Positions 1-8,080 of a stretch of DNA of 64,000 bases are shown in pieces. The translations under genes were made by a program, and so were the position numbers. The notes under the pieces are model-generated. The model saw nothing but the letters and a program-made list of their open reading frames with translations. It did no database searches and was not told where the DNA came from. Source of the DNA: Yoonia maritima. GTDB taxonomy: Bacteria; Pseudomonadota; Alphaproteobacteria; Rhodobacterales; Rhodobacteraceae. Every line of letters starts with the position of its first letter. Position 1 is the stretch's first letter. Location of the stretch: positions 1-64,000 of the forward strand of contig NZ_PKFN01000007.1 in NCBI RefSeq assembly GCF_002933395.1, in the 5' to 3' direction.

Positions 1-177
1 TGGAAAAGCCCTGTCGCATTCGAACGGAAGGTGGCCTAAACGAGCACTTGGGGCGGCACGAAAGCGCGACAGGTCCACAATAGTGTTTTCTGGGTATAAC
101 TCAGCTATGCTTTTGAACAGTCGAACAATTTGTTTATCGGTGAGGCGTGCTACTTGATAAATACGGTTTTCGGACAA
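1..177 (-). CDS. Partial hypothetical protein, runs off the left edge
   Basis: An open frame of about 59 codons reads on the minus strand from a TTG at 177-175 to the window edge without a stop. An AGGA at 186-189 lies seven bases upstream of that TTG, a good Shine-Dalgarno position, and an in-frame TAA lies just before it. The peptide begins LSENRIYQVARLTDKQIV and has a normal, mixed composition. It starts 18 bp after the rimO stop on the same strand, so it is probably the next gene of that transcript. I do not recognise the family. It could also be the surviving start of a broken gene, since the rest lies outside the window. Confidence 0.5.
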   Translation of the reverse strand, partial: MSENRIYQVARLTDKQIVRLFKSIAELYPENTIVDLSRFRAAPSARLGHLPFECDRAFP

Positions 178-195
178 TTTGCTATTCCTAAAAAT

Positions 196-1587
196 TTAAC
201 TCGGTCTTCCCCACAAATCATACTCCCCAGCTTCCTCAACAACAACCTTCACGACATCACCCACGGCCAACCCTTCGGTTCCCTCGTCGATGAACAGGTT
301 CCCGTCGATCTCGGGGGCGTCGGCCCATGTGCGGCAGGTGGCGATGCCGTCTTCGTCGATGTCGTCTACGATGACCTCTAGGGTTTTGCCGACCTTGGCT
401 TCGAGTTTGGCTTCGGAAATGGCTTGGGCTTTGGCCATGAAGCGGTCCCAGCGGTCTTGTTTGACTTCGGGTGCGACGTGGTCGGGCAGGGCGTTGGAGC
501 GGGCTCCGTCGACGTTTTCGTATTGGAAGCAGCCAACGCGGTCGAGTTGGGCTTCGTCCAGCCAATCAAGCATGTGCTGGAATTCTTCCTCGGTCTCGCC
601 GGGGTAGCCCACGATAAATGTGGATCGCAGCGTGATGTCGGGGCAGATTTCGCGCCATGCCCGGATTTCTTCTAGCGTCTTTGCGCCCGCCGCTGGCCGT
701 GCCATCCGCCGCAGCACATCGGGGTGCGAATGTTGGAACGGGATATCCAGATAGGGCAGGATGCCGTTGCTTGGGTCGGCCATCAGCGGGATCAGGTCGC
801 GCACGTGCGGGTAGGGGTAGACGTAGTGCAGCCGCACCCACGCGCCCAGCTTGCCCAGTTCACGCGTGAGGTCGAGGATATGGCTGCGGACTTCGCCGTC
901 TTTCCACGGATTAACGTCATATTTACGGTCCAGCCCATAGGCTGAGGTATCTTGAGAGATAACGAGGAGTTCTTTGACGCCAGCCTGCACCAGCTTTTCC
1001 GCCTCGCGCAGCACCGCATGCGCAGGCCGTGACGCCAGTTTGCCGCGCATATCGGGGATGATGCAGAATTTACACTTGTGGTTACAGCCCTCGGATATCT
1101 TCAGGTAGCTGTAGTGCCGCGGTGTCAGGGATACCCCTGTCGCGGGCAACAGGTCGATGAATGGATCGGGGTTCGCGGGAACGGCGCTGTGCACTGCATC
1201 AAGCACCTGTTCGTATTGGTGTGGTCCGGTGACTGCCAGAATGTTGGGGTGATGTTCCCGGATGTAATCGGGTTCTGCACCGAGGCAGCCTGTCACGATG
1301 ACTTTGCCGTTTTCGGTCAGCGCCTCGCCGATCGCATCAAGTGATTCTGCCTTAGCGGAATCAAGGAACCCGCAGGTGTTTACGATGACCGCTTCGGCAC
1401 CGGAATAGTCGGGCGAAATCGCGTAACCTTCGGCGCGGAGCCGGGTCAGGATGCGTTCTGAATCCACCAAGGCCTTGGGGCACCCGAGGCTGACCATACC
1501 GATGGTCGGCTGGCCGGGGCGGCTGGCGTCAGTAATCTTGGCCGCAGGGGCAAGGTCGGGGCGGAGCGAAGGTGGGTTCTGGGTCAT
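196..1587 (-). CDS. rimO: Ribosomal protein S12 methylthiotransferase RimO
   Basis: RimO is a radical-SAM enzyme that adds a methylthio group to the conserved aspartate of ribosomal protein S12. The 463-residue product has the three expected parts. The N-terminal UPF0004 domain carries cysteines at about 36, 72 and 101 for the auxiliary Fe-S cluster. The radical-SAM core has the CNHKCKFC motif at about 168-175. A C-terminal TRAM domain ends in YDLWGRPS. The reading frame is open further upstream to 1740, but that extension is low-complexity and overlaps a small gene on the other strand, so I take the ATG at 1587, where family similarity begins. Confidence 0.95.
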   Translation of the reverse strand: MTQNPPSLRPDLAPAAKITDASRPGQPTIGMVSLGCPKALVDSERILTRLRAEGYAISPDYSGAEAVIVNTCGFLDSAKAESLDAIGEALTENGKVIVTGCLGAEPDYIREHHPNILAVTGPHQYEQVLDAVHSAVPANPDPFIDLLPATGVSLTPRHYSYLKISEGCNHKCKFCIIPDMRGKLASRPAHAVLREAEKLVQAGVKELLVISQDTSAYGLDRKYDVNPWKDGEVRSHILDLTRELGKLGAWVRLHYVYPYPHVRDLIPLMADPSNGILPYLDIPFQHSHPDVLRRMARPAAGAKTLEEIRAWREICPDITLRSTFIVGYPGETEEEFQHMLDWLDEAQLDRVGCFQYENVDGARSNALPDHVAPEVKQDRWDRFMAKAQAISEAKLEAKVGKTLEVIVDDIDEDGIATCRTWADAPEIDGNLFIDEGTEGLAVGDVVKVVVEEAGEYDLWGRPS

Positions 1588-1739
1588 AGGGGCCATATAG
1601 CGAAGGGCGAGCGTGTTGGGAATGGGCATAACGGCCGAGCATGTACCTGCCATTCCAAATAGATTTTTTTGATGGCGCGGAACCAAATCGCCGTCAGTGC
1701 ATTGTCTTCCCGAGAACGATGAACAAATTGGAGAATACA

Positions 1740-1931
1740 ATGTTGGAAGTTACCGGTATCGGCAGTCTGCTTGTCCTCATCCTTGATGTAGTGGCGATTA
1801 TTTCAATTGTTGGTTCAGGTGGCTCGACGGGAAACAAGGTATTGTGGGTGTTGTTGGTGCTATTGCTGCCTCTCATCGGCTTTATCATTTGGCTGATCGC
1901 CGGACCACGCGCCAATAAGCGGCTTGTCTAA
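1740..1931 (+). CDS. Small PLDc_N-type membrane protein
   Basis: This 63-residue protein has two hydrophobic segments, residues about 7-22 and 31-48, joined by a short GSGGSTGNK turn, and ends in the basic stretch GPRANKRLV. That layout and the [19 protein letters not shown] block match the phospholipase D nuclease N-terminal (PLDc_N) family of small inner-membrane proteins, whose role is unclear. I chose the ATG at 1740 because a GGAG lies six bases upstream. An upstream ATG at 1719 is possible. It stands directly before csbD and dps, so a membrane-stress role is an inference from context. Confidence 0.75.
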   Translation: MLEVTGIGSLLVLILDVVAIISIVGSGGSTGNKVLWVLLVLLLPLIGFIIWLIAGPRANKRLV

Positions 1932-2023
1932 GCGACAAACACTCACCTCGAACAATGAAACACAGCACGGAGCGCTTAGCACATTGGCGGCTAAGCGGGT
2001 GCTTTTACACGGAAGGAAAACCA

Positions 2024-2221
2024 ATGAACTGGGATCAAATCGAAGGTAAATGGAAAGAAATGTCAGGCAACCTGAAAGCTAAATGGGGTGAACTGACGGA
2101 TGATGAGATCGCCGAAATCAATGGTGACCGTGAGGCGTTGGAAGGCAAAATCCAAGCTAAATACGGTAAAACCAAAGAGCAGGCGAAAGAAGAAGTCGAT
2201 ACGTTCCTTGATAACGCTTGA
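2024..2221 (+). CDS. CsbD family stress protein
   Basis: This is a 65-residue hydrophilic, lysine/glutamate-rich helical protein starting MNWDQIEGKWKEMSG, the hallmark opening of the CsbD family. Members are induced by general stress in many bacteria; the molecular function is unknown. GGAAGG at 2011-2016 gives a good ribosome site for the ATG at 2024. The upstream neighbour is a PLDc_N protein and the downstream one is Dps. A terminator-like hairpin follows the stop, so csbD may end a short transcript. Confidence 0.9.
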   Translation: MNWDQIEGKWKEMSGNLKAKWGELTDDEIAEINGDREALEGKIQAKYGKTKEQAKEEVDTFLDNA

Positions 2222-2230
2222 TGAACGGAT

Positions 2231-2256
2231 GAGGTGGCCTGCGGGTCGCCTCTTTT
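2231..2256 (+). terminator. Probable rho-independent terminator after csbD
   Basis: A nine-base-pair stem (2231-2239 with 2244-2252, two G-U pairs) with a four-base loop is followed by TTTT. It lies 10 bp after the csbD stop and before the dps ribosome site. Confidence 0.65.
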
Positions 2257-2292
2257 CGTTGACCGAAACGTACGAGAGTGAAGGAGAGACCA

Positions 2293-2790
2293 ATGAAGTC
2301 TGTACTTGCTGAAAAACCCCAAGAGCATGATGTGAACACAGGGGTTGGTGACCCCAAAGCCGTGGCTGATGGGTTAAGTGATGTATTGGCAGATACATAT
2401 CGTATATTGATCAAGACCCATATCGTGCATTGGAACGTCGAAGGTCCGATGTTTTATGCGGTCCACAATTTGACCGAAACGCAATACGAAGAGCTGTTCG
2501 CTGCGACTGACGTGATTGCCGAACGTATTCGTGCGCTTGGGCATTTGACGCAGATGTCGTCAGCTGCGTTGCTGTCAGAATCTGTGATCAAAGATGTGTC
2601 GTCGCCACAAAGCGCCGGGGGTATGTGTCAGAACCTTGCCGAAGATCACAACAAGATCGCGAAGCGTCTTCATGATCTGATCGCAGCCGCTGGCGATGCG
2701 GGCGATCCTGTAACAGAGGACCTCGCGACTGCGCGTTCGGCCTTTCATGAAAAGGCGGCTTGGATGTTGCGTTCAATCTCGAAAAGCTGA
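2293..2790 (+). CDS. dps: Dps family ferritin-like DNA-protection protein
   Basis: Dps dodecamers oxidise and store iron and shield DNA during starvation and oxidative stress. The 165-residue product carries the ferroxidase pattern in order: HWNVEGPMFYAVH at about 46-58, then the D and E of ATDVIAERI at about 73 and 77. These are the ligands formed at the subunit interface. An N-terminal tail of about 25 residues precedes the four-helix bundle. The ATG at 2293 has AAGGAGAG just upstream. An ATG 15 bases earlier is in frame but lacks that spacing. It follows csbD, which fits a stress-response group. Confidence 0.93.
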   Translation: MKSVLAEKPQEHDVNTGVGDPKAVADGLSDVLADTYRILIKTHIVHWNVEGPMFYAVHNLTETQYEELFAATDVIAERIRALGHLTQMSSAALLSESVIKDVSSPQSAGGMCQNLAEDHNKIAKRLHDLIAAAGDAGDPVTEDLATARSAFHEKAAWMLRSISKS

Positions 2791-2806
2791 TTTCGCTAAA
2801 GACGCG

Positions 2807-3199
2807 CTAGGCGCTTCCGTTCGGGCGGGTTAACACAAATGTGCCCGCGCCGATCATGCAGATGGATTGGATCGCGATGATCATGGGACGCATCCCCATA
2901 AGTATGCTGGCCGTCAAAGCGGCGGCCATCATCACGACCGCGATTGCTTTGTATTTCGGGGCGATCGCACCTGTGGCATTCCATTCCGCGATCATCGGAC
3001 CAAAAGTGCGATGATCGTGGAGACGCTTTTGCAACTTGGGTGATCCGTTACCAAATGCGAACGCCGCGAGGATCACAAACGGAGTGGTCGGCAACACCGG
3101 CAGGACAACCCCAACGGCCCCAAGCCCAAGCGCAGTCCACCCAACAAGCAGCCATAGGCCACGTTTTATCTTTGTCCGAGAGGCAGAGGTAAAAGGCAC
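2807..3199 (-). CDS. YbaN family (DUF454) inner-membrane protein
   Basis: This 130-residue protein has three to four hydrophobic helices. The conserved block LPVLPTTPFVILAAFAFGNGSPKLQKRLHDHRTFGPMI is typical of the DUF454/YbaN family (the phrase PVLPTTPF is diagnostic). The function is not established. The start is a GTG at 3199 with AGGAA about five bases upstream; no better ATG exists. It is convergent with dps, leaving only 16 bp between the stops. Confidence 0.88.
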   Translation of the reverse strand: MPFTSASRTKIKRGLWLLVGWTALGLGAVGVVLPVLPTTPFVILAAFAFGNGSPKLQKRLHDHRTFGPMIAEWNATGAIAPKYKAIAVVMMAAALTASILMGMRPMIIAIQSICMIGAGTFVLTRPNGSA

Positions 3200-3266
3200 G
3201 GGGTTCCTGACATCGACGGTGAAGCAACAAACTTAAGATAAGCCAAAGCTTGCCGGATGTAAGGGG

Positions 3267-3521
3267 ATGGTGGAAGGTAAAGGCATATTTTCCGAAAGTG
3301 ATTTCATAGCTAACCCAAAAGACCCGAACCAGAATCCTTGGTACATCCTGATGACCTTGCATGGGGAGCAGATGGGGGAAACGATTGATTGGGAGTTGCA
3401 CGAGAAGAATCGGACTTCATGGAACGATATTAACTCGAACATTGTACCCGATTCAGCCAGTGTCAAATTTTCTGCTGTGGGTCTAAATATGCTTGATCGT
3501 GAAGGCGGTCAGGATAAGTAA
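3267..3521 (+). CDS. Small hypothetical protein with NPWY-LMTLHGEQ motif
   Basis: An 84-residue reading frame whose centre reads NPKDPNQNPWYILMTLHGEQ followed by IDWELHEKNR. I associate this motif with the N-terminal part of some Rhodobacteraceae pentapeptide-repeat proteins, so this could be a free-standing motif protein or a fragment whose repeat part was lost; no pentapeptide repeat remains here. The purine run before the ATG is too close for a clean ribosome site. It is bounded by the divergent ybaN start and by the gcrA terminator. Confidence 0.5.
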   Translation: MVEGKGIFSESDFIANPKDPNQNPWYILMTLHGEQMGETIDWELHEKNRTSWNDINSNIVPDSASVKFSAVGLNMLDREGGQDK

Positions 3522-3564
3522 TTTGGCTTGGCGTCATGCTGTCCGGCATCCGGATGGTTGATAG

Positions 3565-3590
3565 ATAAAAGGCCGCCTAAAAAGGCGGCC
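3565..3590 (-). terminator. Terminator of gcrA
   Basis: A perfect seven-base-pair GGCCGCC/GGCGGCC stem (3571-3577 with 3584-3590) encloses a six-base loop. It is followed on the minus strand by TTTTAT, placed 40 bp after the gcrA stop. Confidence 0.75.
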
Positions 3591-3596
3591 TTGGTT

Positions 3597-3619
3597 GGTG
3601 GATCAAGATCCACCCTACG
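3597..3619. repeat. Dispersed palindromic repeat, copy 1
   Basis: GGTGGATC-AA-GATCCACC followed by CTACG. The same design (an 18-bp palindrome with a CTACG/CGTAG flank on one side) recurs at 9044-9066, 13595-13617 and 13640-13662, always in intergenic DNA. Confidence 0.8.
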
Positions 3620-3629
3620 TAATTTCATT

Positions 3630-4238
3630 TTACCGCCGACGGTCGCGACGTGAAGACATAGGTTGGAATGCAACGCCGACGTGGGCTTCGCAGTAGGGTT
3701 TGCCAGCTTGTACACCAAGGCCACAGAACCAAAAATCGTCAGTGGCCGGGTCGCCGACGGGCCATTTGCAGGTCTTTTCTGTAAGCTCCATCAGGCTGAT
3801 ACGCTTAGCAGTTTTTTCGACTTCGCTGACTTTTGCCAGTGCCTCGGGGCTGATTTCATTTGCTGACGGCTGTGGTGGCAAAGGCTGGCCTGCAGGGATG
3901 ATAGCCCGGCGAGCGGCCGAAATAGGGATGCCGTTTTCGTCGAGTTCGACCTCTTCTTTCACGGCTGGCACCGATGCGGCGGGAGCAGGGGTTGGCTTTG
4001 GCTTTGGTGCCGGCTTTGGCACGGACGGTTTGGCCGCTGCTGCAGGTTTCTCTTTGGGGGCTGCTTTGGTAGCAGATGCACCGCCAGAGCCAGCACGGTT
4101 TGACAGGCCCAAGCGATGGACCTTACCGATCACAGCGTTACGGGTCACGCCGCCCAGTTCCTTGGCGATTTGGCTAGCGGACTGGCCTTCGCCCCACATC
4201 TTTTTGAGCGTCTCGACGCGCTCGTCTGTCCAGGACAT
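3630..4238 (-). CDS. gcrA: GcrA cell cycle regulator
   Basis: GcrA is an alphaproteobacterial transcription co-activator that binds sigma70-RNA polymerase and acts at CcrM-methylated promoters. The N-terminal DNA-binding region (residues 1-50, MSWTDERVETLKKMWGEGQSASQIAKELGGVTRNAVIGKVHRLGL) is highly characteristic. It is followed by an Ala/Pro/Lys-rich linker (about 55-95) and a C-terminal polymerase-binding region with CKWPVGDPATDDFWFCG and PYCEAH. The 202-residue length is a little above that of the Caulobacter protein because of the linker. The ATG at 4238 has a purine-rich site upstream. It is transcribed alone and has its own terminator. Confidence 0.95.
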   Translation of the reverse strand: MSWTDERVETLKKMWGEGQSASQIAKELGGVTRNAVIGKVHRLGLSNRAGSGGASATKAAPKEKPAAAAKPSVPKPAPKPKPTPAPAASVPAVKEEVELDENGIPISAARRAIIPAGQPLPPQPSANEISPEALAKVSEVEKTAKRISLMELTEKTCKWPVGDPATDDFWFCGLGVQAGKPYCEAHVGVAFQPMSSRRDRRR

Positions 4239-4471
4239 ATGGATTCCTTTGGTTCAGCGGACCGGACAAAGCAGTTTGTCGGGCCTGAAAATCTGTTCAA
4301 GCCTTATATTAGTCATTGTGAGCAGGGATGTGAAGCGCGGGATCAAGGTTTTCGCCGGGTATGGCAGAATGAACCCATCTAGATGCCACTGTGGGCGCGT
4401 GTTTTTACGTCCTGCACTGGTCAATTCTGCCTGATAGGTTATGTCACAGCGCTAGGATAAGGACATTGAGC

Positions 4472-5275
4472 ATGACCACAAAGACTGCAATGGGTGTTCG
4501 CCGCTTTGGGCGCGTGAACTGGCTGGGGACTTGGACATTGGTGCGCCGCGAAATTCGCAGGTTTATGAATGTTTGGTCGCAGACGGTGATGGCCCCTTTG
4601 ATCAACGCGGGCCTGTTTTTGATGATTTTCACCATCGCGATTGGTCCACAGCGTGGTGACGTGATGGGGGTTCCTTTTATTAGTTTTCTTGCTCCGGGCA
4701 TTCTGACAATGACTGTTATTCAGAACGCGTTTGCGAATACGTCCTCGAGCCTTGCGTCCGCGAAAGTGCAGGGGAATATCGTCGATACGTTGATGCCGCC
4801 TTTGTCTGCGGGCGAATTGGTATTTGGCTATATCGGTGGCGCGGTCGCGCGTGGCGCATTGGTTGCCGTTGTGATCGCAATTGGATCGATGCTGTTCTTG
4901 GGCGTTGGCATGCAGAACCCGGGTTGGGTTGTCCTGTTTGTCCTGATGGGATCTGTCTTGATGGGTGGCTTGGGCATGATTGCCGGCATCTTCGCGAATA
5001 AGTTTGATCAGCTTTCGGCGATTTCGAACTTTTTGGTGACCCCTTTGGCGTTTTTGTCGGGGACCTTCTATTCCATCGACGCGCTGCCCGGGTTTCTTCA
5101 GGTCCTTAGCCACGCGAACCCGTTCTTTTATATTATCGACGGTGTCCGCTTTGGGATGATTGGGGTCAGCGATAGCAGCCCTTGGGTTGGTGTCGTTGTC
5201 GTCGGTATTGCCTGTGTTGCCGTGCTAAGCGTTTGCTTGCGCTGGATGCACACTGGGTACCGTCTAAAGGCCTAA
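4472..5275 (+). CDS. ABC-2 type transporter permease
   Basis: This 267-residue membrane protein has six predicted spans and the ABC-2 permease layout: a cytoplasmic N-terminal segment with RREIRRFMNVWSQTVMAPL, then TM pairs, the FANKFDQLSAISNFLVTPLAFLSGTFYSIDALPGFL motif, and a C-terminal span ending RWMHTGYRLKA. NodJ/DrrB-like exporters move polysaccharide or lipid substrates. The ATP-binding subunit is not adjacent (gcrA lies before it, an EamA exporter after it), so its partner must be encoded elsewhere. The ATG at 4472 follows a GATAAGGA site. It ends four bases into the stop of the convergent neighbour. Confidence 0.88.
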   Translation: MTTKTAMGVRRFGRVNWLGTWTLVRREIRRFMNVWSQTVMAPLINAGLFLMIFTIAIGPQRGDVMGVPFISFLAPGILTMTVIQNAFANTSSSLASAKVQGNIVDTLMPPLSAGELVFGYIGGAVARGALVAVVIAIGSMLFLGVGMQNPGWVVLFVLMGSVLMGGLGMIAGIFANKFDQLSAISNFLVTPLAFLSGTFYSIDALPGFLQVLSHANPFFYIIDGVRFGMIGVSDSSPWVGVVVVGIACVAVLSVCLRWMHTGYRLKA

Positions 5276-6150
5276 GCTTTGGCGCGTGTTTCACGCCAAG
5301 CAAGTAGAACCGCACCGCCAACGATAAGAAGCGCGCCGATCATGCTGATGTGGTCGGGGCGTTCGCCGAATATGATCGCATCATAGAGCGTTGCGAAGAT
5401 CAGCGTGATGTAGCTGAATGGCGTGATAAAGCTGGCGTCGGCCCGCGCGACGGCGTTCACAAAGCAGGTTTGTGCCGTTGCCATTAACACCCCAATCCCA
5501 GCAAGGGCGGCCCACTGCGGTGCCGTTGGCATGACCCATACCGGCAAAACCGCCGCTGTTGCGATAGCAAGCCCGATCCCGTTGTTGATCAGTAGGACTT
5601 GGAAGGCGGGTTCGCTGTCTGCCAGTTTCTTCAGAAAGATGAGCTCCATCCCCATCATCAATGCTGCACCAAGCGCCAGTAGTCCTGCCAATTGAAATGA
5701 GCTTGCGCCGGGGCGCAGTAGCACAATCGCCCCTATCATCGCCGCGAAGGCTGCAAACCAACGCCAAGGGCCGACACGTTCACCCAAAAGGGGGATGGCA
5801 AGGATCATTGCGAAGACAGGGTTTAGAAAACTGATCGCGGTGGCATCGGACAGGCGCATGTTGGCAGCGGCTGCAAACATCAGGCTGACCCCGGCCCATC
5901 CAAACACAGTACGGCCGATATGGAGCCGCAGTCGGGGCTGTTTGATTTTCGGTCGTAGAATGCTTGCCACTGTACCGATCGCAATGAACGCAAATAAAAA
6001 CCGTCCGTGGCTGACCTGTAGCGGGTGCAACGGCGGCCCCAAAACATCGGTGCCAAGCGTTTTCGCGAGCAACATAGTGCCCGCGATGAATGCCGTTGCT
6101 GTGACGATCAGTGCCACCGCAAGGCGTGGATTTTGTGCGCGCAAAGTCAT
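5272..6150 (-). CDS. EamA/DMT family transporter
   Basis: A 292-residue protein with ten hydrophobic segments arranged as two tandem EamA repeats. The first ends near FAAFAAMIGAIVLLRPG and the second near SMIGALLIVGGAVLLAW. These drug/metabolite transporters act in the inner membrane; the substrate cannot be told from sequence. Motifs typical of the RhaT/EamA group are present, such as SDATAISFLNPVFAMILAIPLLGERV. The ATG at 6150 is the first of the frame. It is convergent with the ABC permease (4-bp overlap of ends) and divergent from argD. Confidence 0.9.
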   Translation of the reverse strand: MTLRAQNPRLAVALIVTATAFIAGTMLLAKTLGTDVLGPPLHPLQVSHGRFLFAFIAIGTVASILRPKIKQPRLRLHIGRTVFGWAGVSLMFAAAANMRLSDATAISFLNPVFAMILAIPLLGERVGPWRWFAAFAAMIGAIVLLRPGASSFQLAGLLALGAALMMGMELIFLKKLADSEPAFQVLLINNGIGLAIATAAVLPVWVMPTAPQWAALAGIGVLMATAQTCFVNAVARADASFITPFSYITLIFATLYDAIIFGERPDHISMIGALLIVGGAVLLAWRETRAKA

Positions 6151-6248
6151 TGCCGCATCTGGACCGCGTTTGCCGAATTTTGCAACGTCAGAATGCTGCT
6201 GGCATTTTTTATCTTCACGGCTTCAATGATTTAGGCTATCGGGGGCAT

Positions 6249-6290
6249 ATGAAGATGCGCACAACATACGTAAGCCGACGCCGACGCTAA
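6249..6290 (+). CDS. Possible arginine leader peptide upstream of argD
   Basis: A 13-codon frame encodes MKMRTTYVSRRRR and ends in TAA. Four consecutive arginine codons (two of them CGA) sit next to the stop, 99 bp before the argD start. A CGCTAA-T-TTAGCG dyad at 6285-6297 overlaps its end. GGGGG stands only three bases before the ATG, so the ribosome site is unusual. A TTGACA-like hexamer at 6334-6339 leaves open that transcription starts after this frame, which would make it a coincidence. Confidence 0.3.
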   Translation: MKMRTTYVSRRRR

Positions 6291-6389
6291 TTTAGCGCCG
6301 CAGTTTGTCACGTCTTCTACTATCCCTAAAACATTGACACTTTGCCCTTGGTCCTGCACCAATCGGGCTTATTGATAAGGATGATCGCC

Positions 6390-7556
6390 ATGATCGCATC
6401 TATTTTGCCAACCTATTCACGTGCCCCGCTGACGTTTGTGTCCGGCGAAGGGTCATGGTTGACGGAAGCAGATGGGCGCCGATTTTTGGATTTGGGCGCT
6501 GGGATTGCGGTGAACGCGCTTGGTCATGCCAACCCCGCGTTGGTTGACGCATTGACGACCCAAGCGCAGTCGGTTTGGCACTTGTCTAACCTTTACAACA
6601 TTCCTGCCCAACAAAAGCTGGCTGATGCATTGGTTGATAAGACCTTTGCGGACACAGTGTTTTTCACCAACTCGGGCACCGAAGCCTGTGAATTGGCCGT
6701 AAAAATGGCCCGCAAGTATTGGTTTGATAAAGGCCAGCCTGAGCGGACCGATATCATCACCTTCTCTGGCTCTTTCCATGGCCGGTCAAGCGCAGGTATT
6801 GCGGCTGCTGGGTCTGAGAAAATGACCAAAGGCTTTGGCCCGTTGTTGCCCGGCTTTGTTCATCTGGAATTCGGTGACCTGATGGGCCTGACGGATGCGC
6901 TGGGCGAAAACACGGCTGCTGTGGTGATCGAACCTGTTCAGGGCGAGGGCGGTATTCGTCCCGTGCCTGACGGGGATCTAAAAGCGATGCGCGAATTGTG
7001 CGATGCGAATGGTGCCCTGCTGATCCTTGACGAAGTCCAATGCGGTATGGGCCGTACTGGCAAACTGTTTGCCCATGAATGGGCGGGGGTGACGCCTGAT
7101 ATTATGATGGTCGCAAAGGGGATTGGCGGCGGCTTTCCGTTGGGCGCGGTTCTCGCCACTGAAAACGCGGCCTCTGGTATGACTGCGGGTACGCATGGGT
7201 CGACTTATGGTGGTAACCCATTGGCCTGTGCCGTCGGTGCAAAGGTGATGGAGATCATCGCCGATGATGCGTTTCTTGCAGAGGTAAACCGCAAGGCGGG
7301 GCTATTGCGCCAAAAGTTGGAAGGGTTGGTTTCATCCCACCCTGATGTATTTGAAGCTGTGCGTGGGTCAGGCCTTATGTTGGGTCTGAAATGCAAAGCG
7401 GTGAACACAGAGGTGGTTCAGGCCGGCTATGCACAGGGTGTTTTGACTGTGCCTGCGGCTGACAATGTGATCCGGCTGTTGCCGCCACTTAATATTACAG
7501 ATGAGGACATTACTGTCGCGGTTGAGCTGTTGGATGCAGCAGCCGCACAGATGTAG
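6390..7556 (+). CDS. argD: Acetylornithine aminotransferase
   Basis: ArgD is a PLP-dependent class III aminotransferase that makes N-acetylornithine in arginine synthesis; many also accept succinyl-diaminopimelate. The 388-residue protein shows the class III landmarks: FFTNSGTEACELAVK near 90, FHGRS near 128, LILDEVQCGMGRTG before the aspartate that holds PLP, and the Schiff-base lysine in MMVAKGIGGG near 242. GTHGSTYGGNPLAC follows. I place the start at the ATG at 6390 because AAGG stands nine bases upstream; the ATG at 6381 directly abuts that site. It is first in an operon with an acetyltransferase and argF. Confidence 0.95.
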   Translation: MIASILPTYSRAPLTFVSGEGSWLTEADGRRFLDLGAGIAVNALGHANPALVDALTTQAQSVWHLSNLYNIPAQQKLADALVDKTFADTVFFTNSGTEACELAVKMARKYWFDKGQPERTDIITFSGSFHGRSSAGIAAAGSEKMTKGFGPLLPGFVHLEFGDLMGLTDALGENTAAVVIEPVQGEGGIRPVPDGDLKAMRELCDANGALLILDEVQCGMGRTGKLFAHEWAGVTPDIMMVAKGIGGGFPLGAVLATENAASGMTAGTHGSTYGGNPLACAVGAKVMEIIADDAFLAEVNRKAGLLRQKLEGLVSSHPDVFEAVRGSGLMLGLKCKAVNTEVVQAGYAQGVLTVPAADNVIRLLPPLNITDEDITVAVELLDAAAAQM

Positions 7557-7561
7557 GGTAT

Positions 7562-8044
7562 ATGCGCAATTACGATTTCCGTCAGTTAACTCGGGATGAT
7601 CTACCTTTATTGCGCCGCTGGTTCACGGTGGCGCATGTCAAGGCGTGGTGGCCGGATGCGGAACGACAGATTGCGCAGATTATACAGGATTTGGACGATC
7701 CGAACGTCGATATGCGGATTGTTGGCGTGGCGCGTATACCGTTCGCGTTTATCAGGGACTTTGATACGCAGGTATCAAAGAAATCTGAGTATGCAGATTT
7801 ACCAAAGGGGTCGCGTGGCATGTCGACATTTGTCGGCAATCCAGATTTCTTGGGGCCGGGGCATTCAACCGGCTATATCGAAGCACGCGTCCGCGACATG
7901 CGCCGAAACAATGCGCTGGTTGCGGTAGGTCCAAATTCGACCGATACACGAACCATATCCATCTATAAGCAGGCGGGGTTTCAGCCCCGACGACTGGCTA
8001 GCACCAATGATGGCAAACTTGTTCAGGTGATGACTCACCTATGA
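7562..8044 (+). CDS. GNAT acetyltransferase, AAC(6')-like
   Basis: This 160-residue protein resembles the acetyltransf_8 / aminoglycoside 6'-N-acetyltransferase group. The opening FRQLTRDDLPLLRRWF, the HVKAWWPD block, RGMSTFVGNPDFLGPGHSTGYI, and the late DTRTISIYKQAGFQPRR segment line up with AAC(6')-type GNATs. It starts five bases after the argD stop and ends 36 bases before argF, so it is embedded in the arginine operon. This position suggests a metabolic amine or amino-acid substrate rather than an antibiotic. That is inference; resistance activity cannot be excluded. Confidence 0.8.
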   Translation: MRNYDFRQLTRDDLPLLRRWFTVAHVKAWWPDAERQIAQIIQDLDDPNVDMRIVGVARIPFAFIRDFDTQVSKKSEYADLPKGSRGMSTFVGNPDFLGPGHSTGYIEARVRDMRRNNALVAVGPNSTDTRTISIYKQAGFQPRRLASTNDGKLVQVMTHL

Positions 8045-8080
8045 TTTACTGGCCGATGGCCCAACAACAAAGCGAACTCT

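Noticed and set aside
3700..4434. A 244-codon plus-strand frame opposite gcrA
   Set aside because: The Gly/Ala/Phe-rich low-complexity stretch mirrors the Ala/Pro/Lys linker of GcrA, which is the certain gene.
4439..5113. A 224-codon minus-strand frame opposite the ABC-2 permease
   Set aside because: Rich in Arg, His and Gln with no hydrophobic core or motif; it is the shadow of a membrane protein gene.
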